This document shows positions 63,721-64,000 of a DNA stretch of 64,000 bases, in pieces; within the stretch, counting starts at the first letter, position 1, and each line of letters starts with the position of its first letter. The notes under the pieces are model-generated. The model saw only the letters and a program-made list of their open reading frames with translations, was not told the DNA's origin and searched no databases. Position numbers and translations under genes: made by a program. The stretch is taken from positions 744,001-808,000 of the forward strand of contig OZ244890.1 of the NCBI GenBank assembly GCA_965221455.1. Direction: 5' to 3'. Origin of the DNA: SMWN01 sp965221455. GTDB taxonomy: Bacteria; Pseudomonadota; Gammaproteobacteria; Eutrophobiales; Eutrophobiaceae.

Positions 63721-64000
63721 TCAAAAGACACCACCTGAAACGACTTTTTTACCATGTGGATTATTATCATTAATCATGCTGGCTGGTTTCTCATGTATAA
63801 AGTAAGCAAGAATATCCTCGCCGGATGTAACCGACTGACCAGTTTCGATCTCAAGTTTTGAATATATCGAAATGAGCACATCCACTGTGCCGCCAAAAAA
63901 TAGATAACCGCACCTTTGTCCCTGACCAAGCCGCTCACCGGACTGAATATACATCCGAAACAGATGTGCCACAAAAAAACCTAATCTGAAGACCACTACC
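63721..64000 (-). CDS. Phosphatidylserine decarboxylase-like protein, C-terminal part (cut by window edge)
   Basis: About 92 codons continue in from beyond base 64000. FRLGFFVAHLFRMYIQSGERLGQGQRCGYLFFGGTVDVLI (seen in parts such as GERLGQGQRCGY and FFGGTVDVLI) resembles the C-terminal region of the shorter, archaeal-type phosphatidylserine decarboxylase. The usual self-cleaving Ser (G-S in RFGSRVD) appears to be Gly here (FFGGTVD), so it may lack the pyruvoyl group. Context next to pssA supports the family. The tail after it (SVTSGEDILAYFIHEK) is non-conserved. Confidence 0.6.
   Translation of the reverse strand, partial: VVVFRLGFFVAHLFRMYIQSGERLGQGQRCGYLFFGGTVDVLISIYSKLEIETGQSVTSGEDILAYFIHEKPASMINDNNPHGKKVVSGGVF

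Overview
The window looks like a chromosomal segment of a sulfur-oxidising gammaproteobacterium of moderate GC. Reasons are the housekeeping gene neighbourhoods typical of Gammaproteobacteria (hslVU, ubiE-ubiJ-ubiB, secB-gpsA, mutS-fdxA, dapF-DUF484-xerC, gpmI-envC-ctpA, pssA-leuA) and a small sulfur operon (SoxYZ-like carrier, SoxC, SoxD-like cytochrome). No tRNA, rRNA, CRISPR array or intact transposase was recognised.

Layout. 0-1.3 kb: the 5' end of aroC (minus strand, cut by the window edge), then a frameshifted Clp-fold (SDH-type) serine protease and a small coupled ORF. 1.4-8.1 kb (minus): soxYZ-like, soxC, soxD-like, a GAF/HD-GYP phosphodiesterase, and htpG behind a good sigma-32 promoter. 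8.3-13.4 kb (plus): mutS, fdxA, and a PP2C phosphatase / FHA protein pair. 13.4-15.1 kb holds no recognisable gene. 15.1-26 kb (minus) is an accessory island of related surface proteins. It has a cohesin-like / autotransporter-barrel protein and two Calx-beta-like repeat proteins ending in dockerin-like repeats, each frameshifted near its N terminus. Two decayed remnants of the dockerin region lie between them. 26.1-27.4 kb: a fusion of PpnP nucleoside phosphorylase with a PilZ domain, and a cupredoxin.

27.8-42.8 kb (plus) is mostly housekeeping: FAH-family hydrolase, DppBC-like permeases, nagZ, a TraB/GumN protein, an MscS channel, dapF, DUF484, xerC, hslVU, DUF971, ubiE, ubiJ and ubiB. 42.9-45.1 kb carries a DUF2723 membrane protein that appears to have been inserted into a duplicated ubiB/ctpA junction; a decayed second copy of the ubiB 3' end lies at 45.15-45.36 kb. 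45.3-49.6 kb (minus): ctpA, envC, gpmI. 50.2-54.3 kb (plus): rhodanese, secB, gpsA, a putative lipoprotein, a small ORF and a class 1B-like dihydroorotate dehydrogenase. 54.4-64 kb (minus): truncated globin, L,D-transpeptidase, a deleted and frameshifted peptide-binding lipoprotein, rlmD, a PolB-type exonuclease, cysM, rimI, a type-4 uracil-DNA glycosylase, leuA (with a leader full of hairpins), pssA, and a partial Psd-like gene at the right edge.

The unusual content lies in the surface-protein island, the PpnP-PilZ fusion, the ubiB duplication/insertion, a dispersed ~170 bp intergenic repeat, and several genes broken at short homopolymers or dinucleotide repeats. These breaks could be real decay, phase switching, or assembly error; the sequence alone does not decide.
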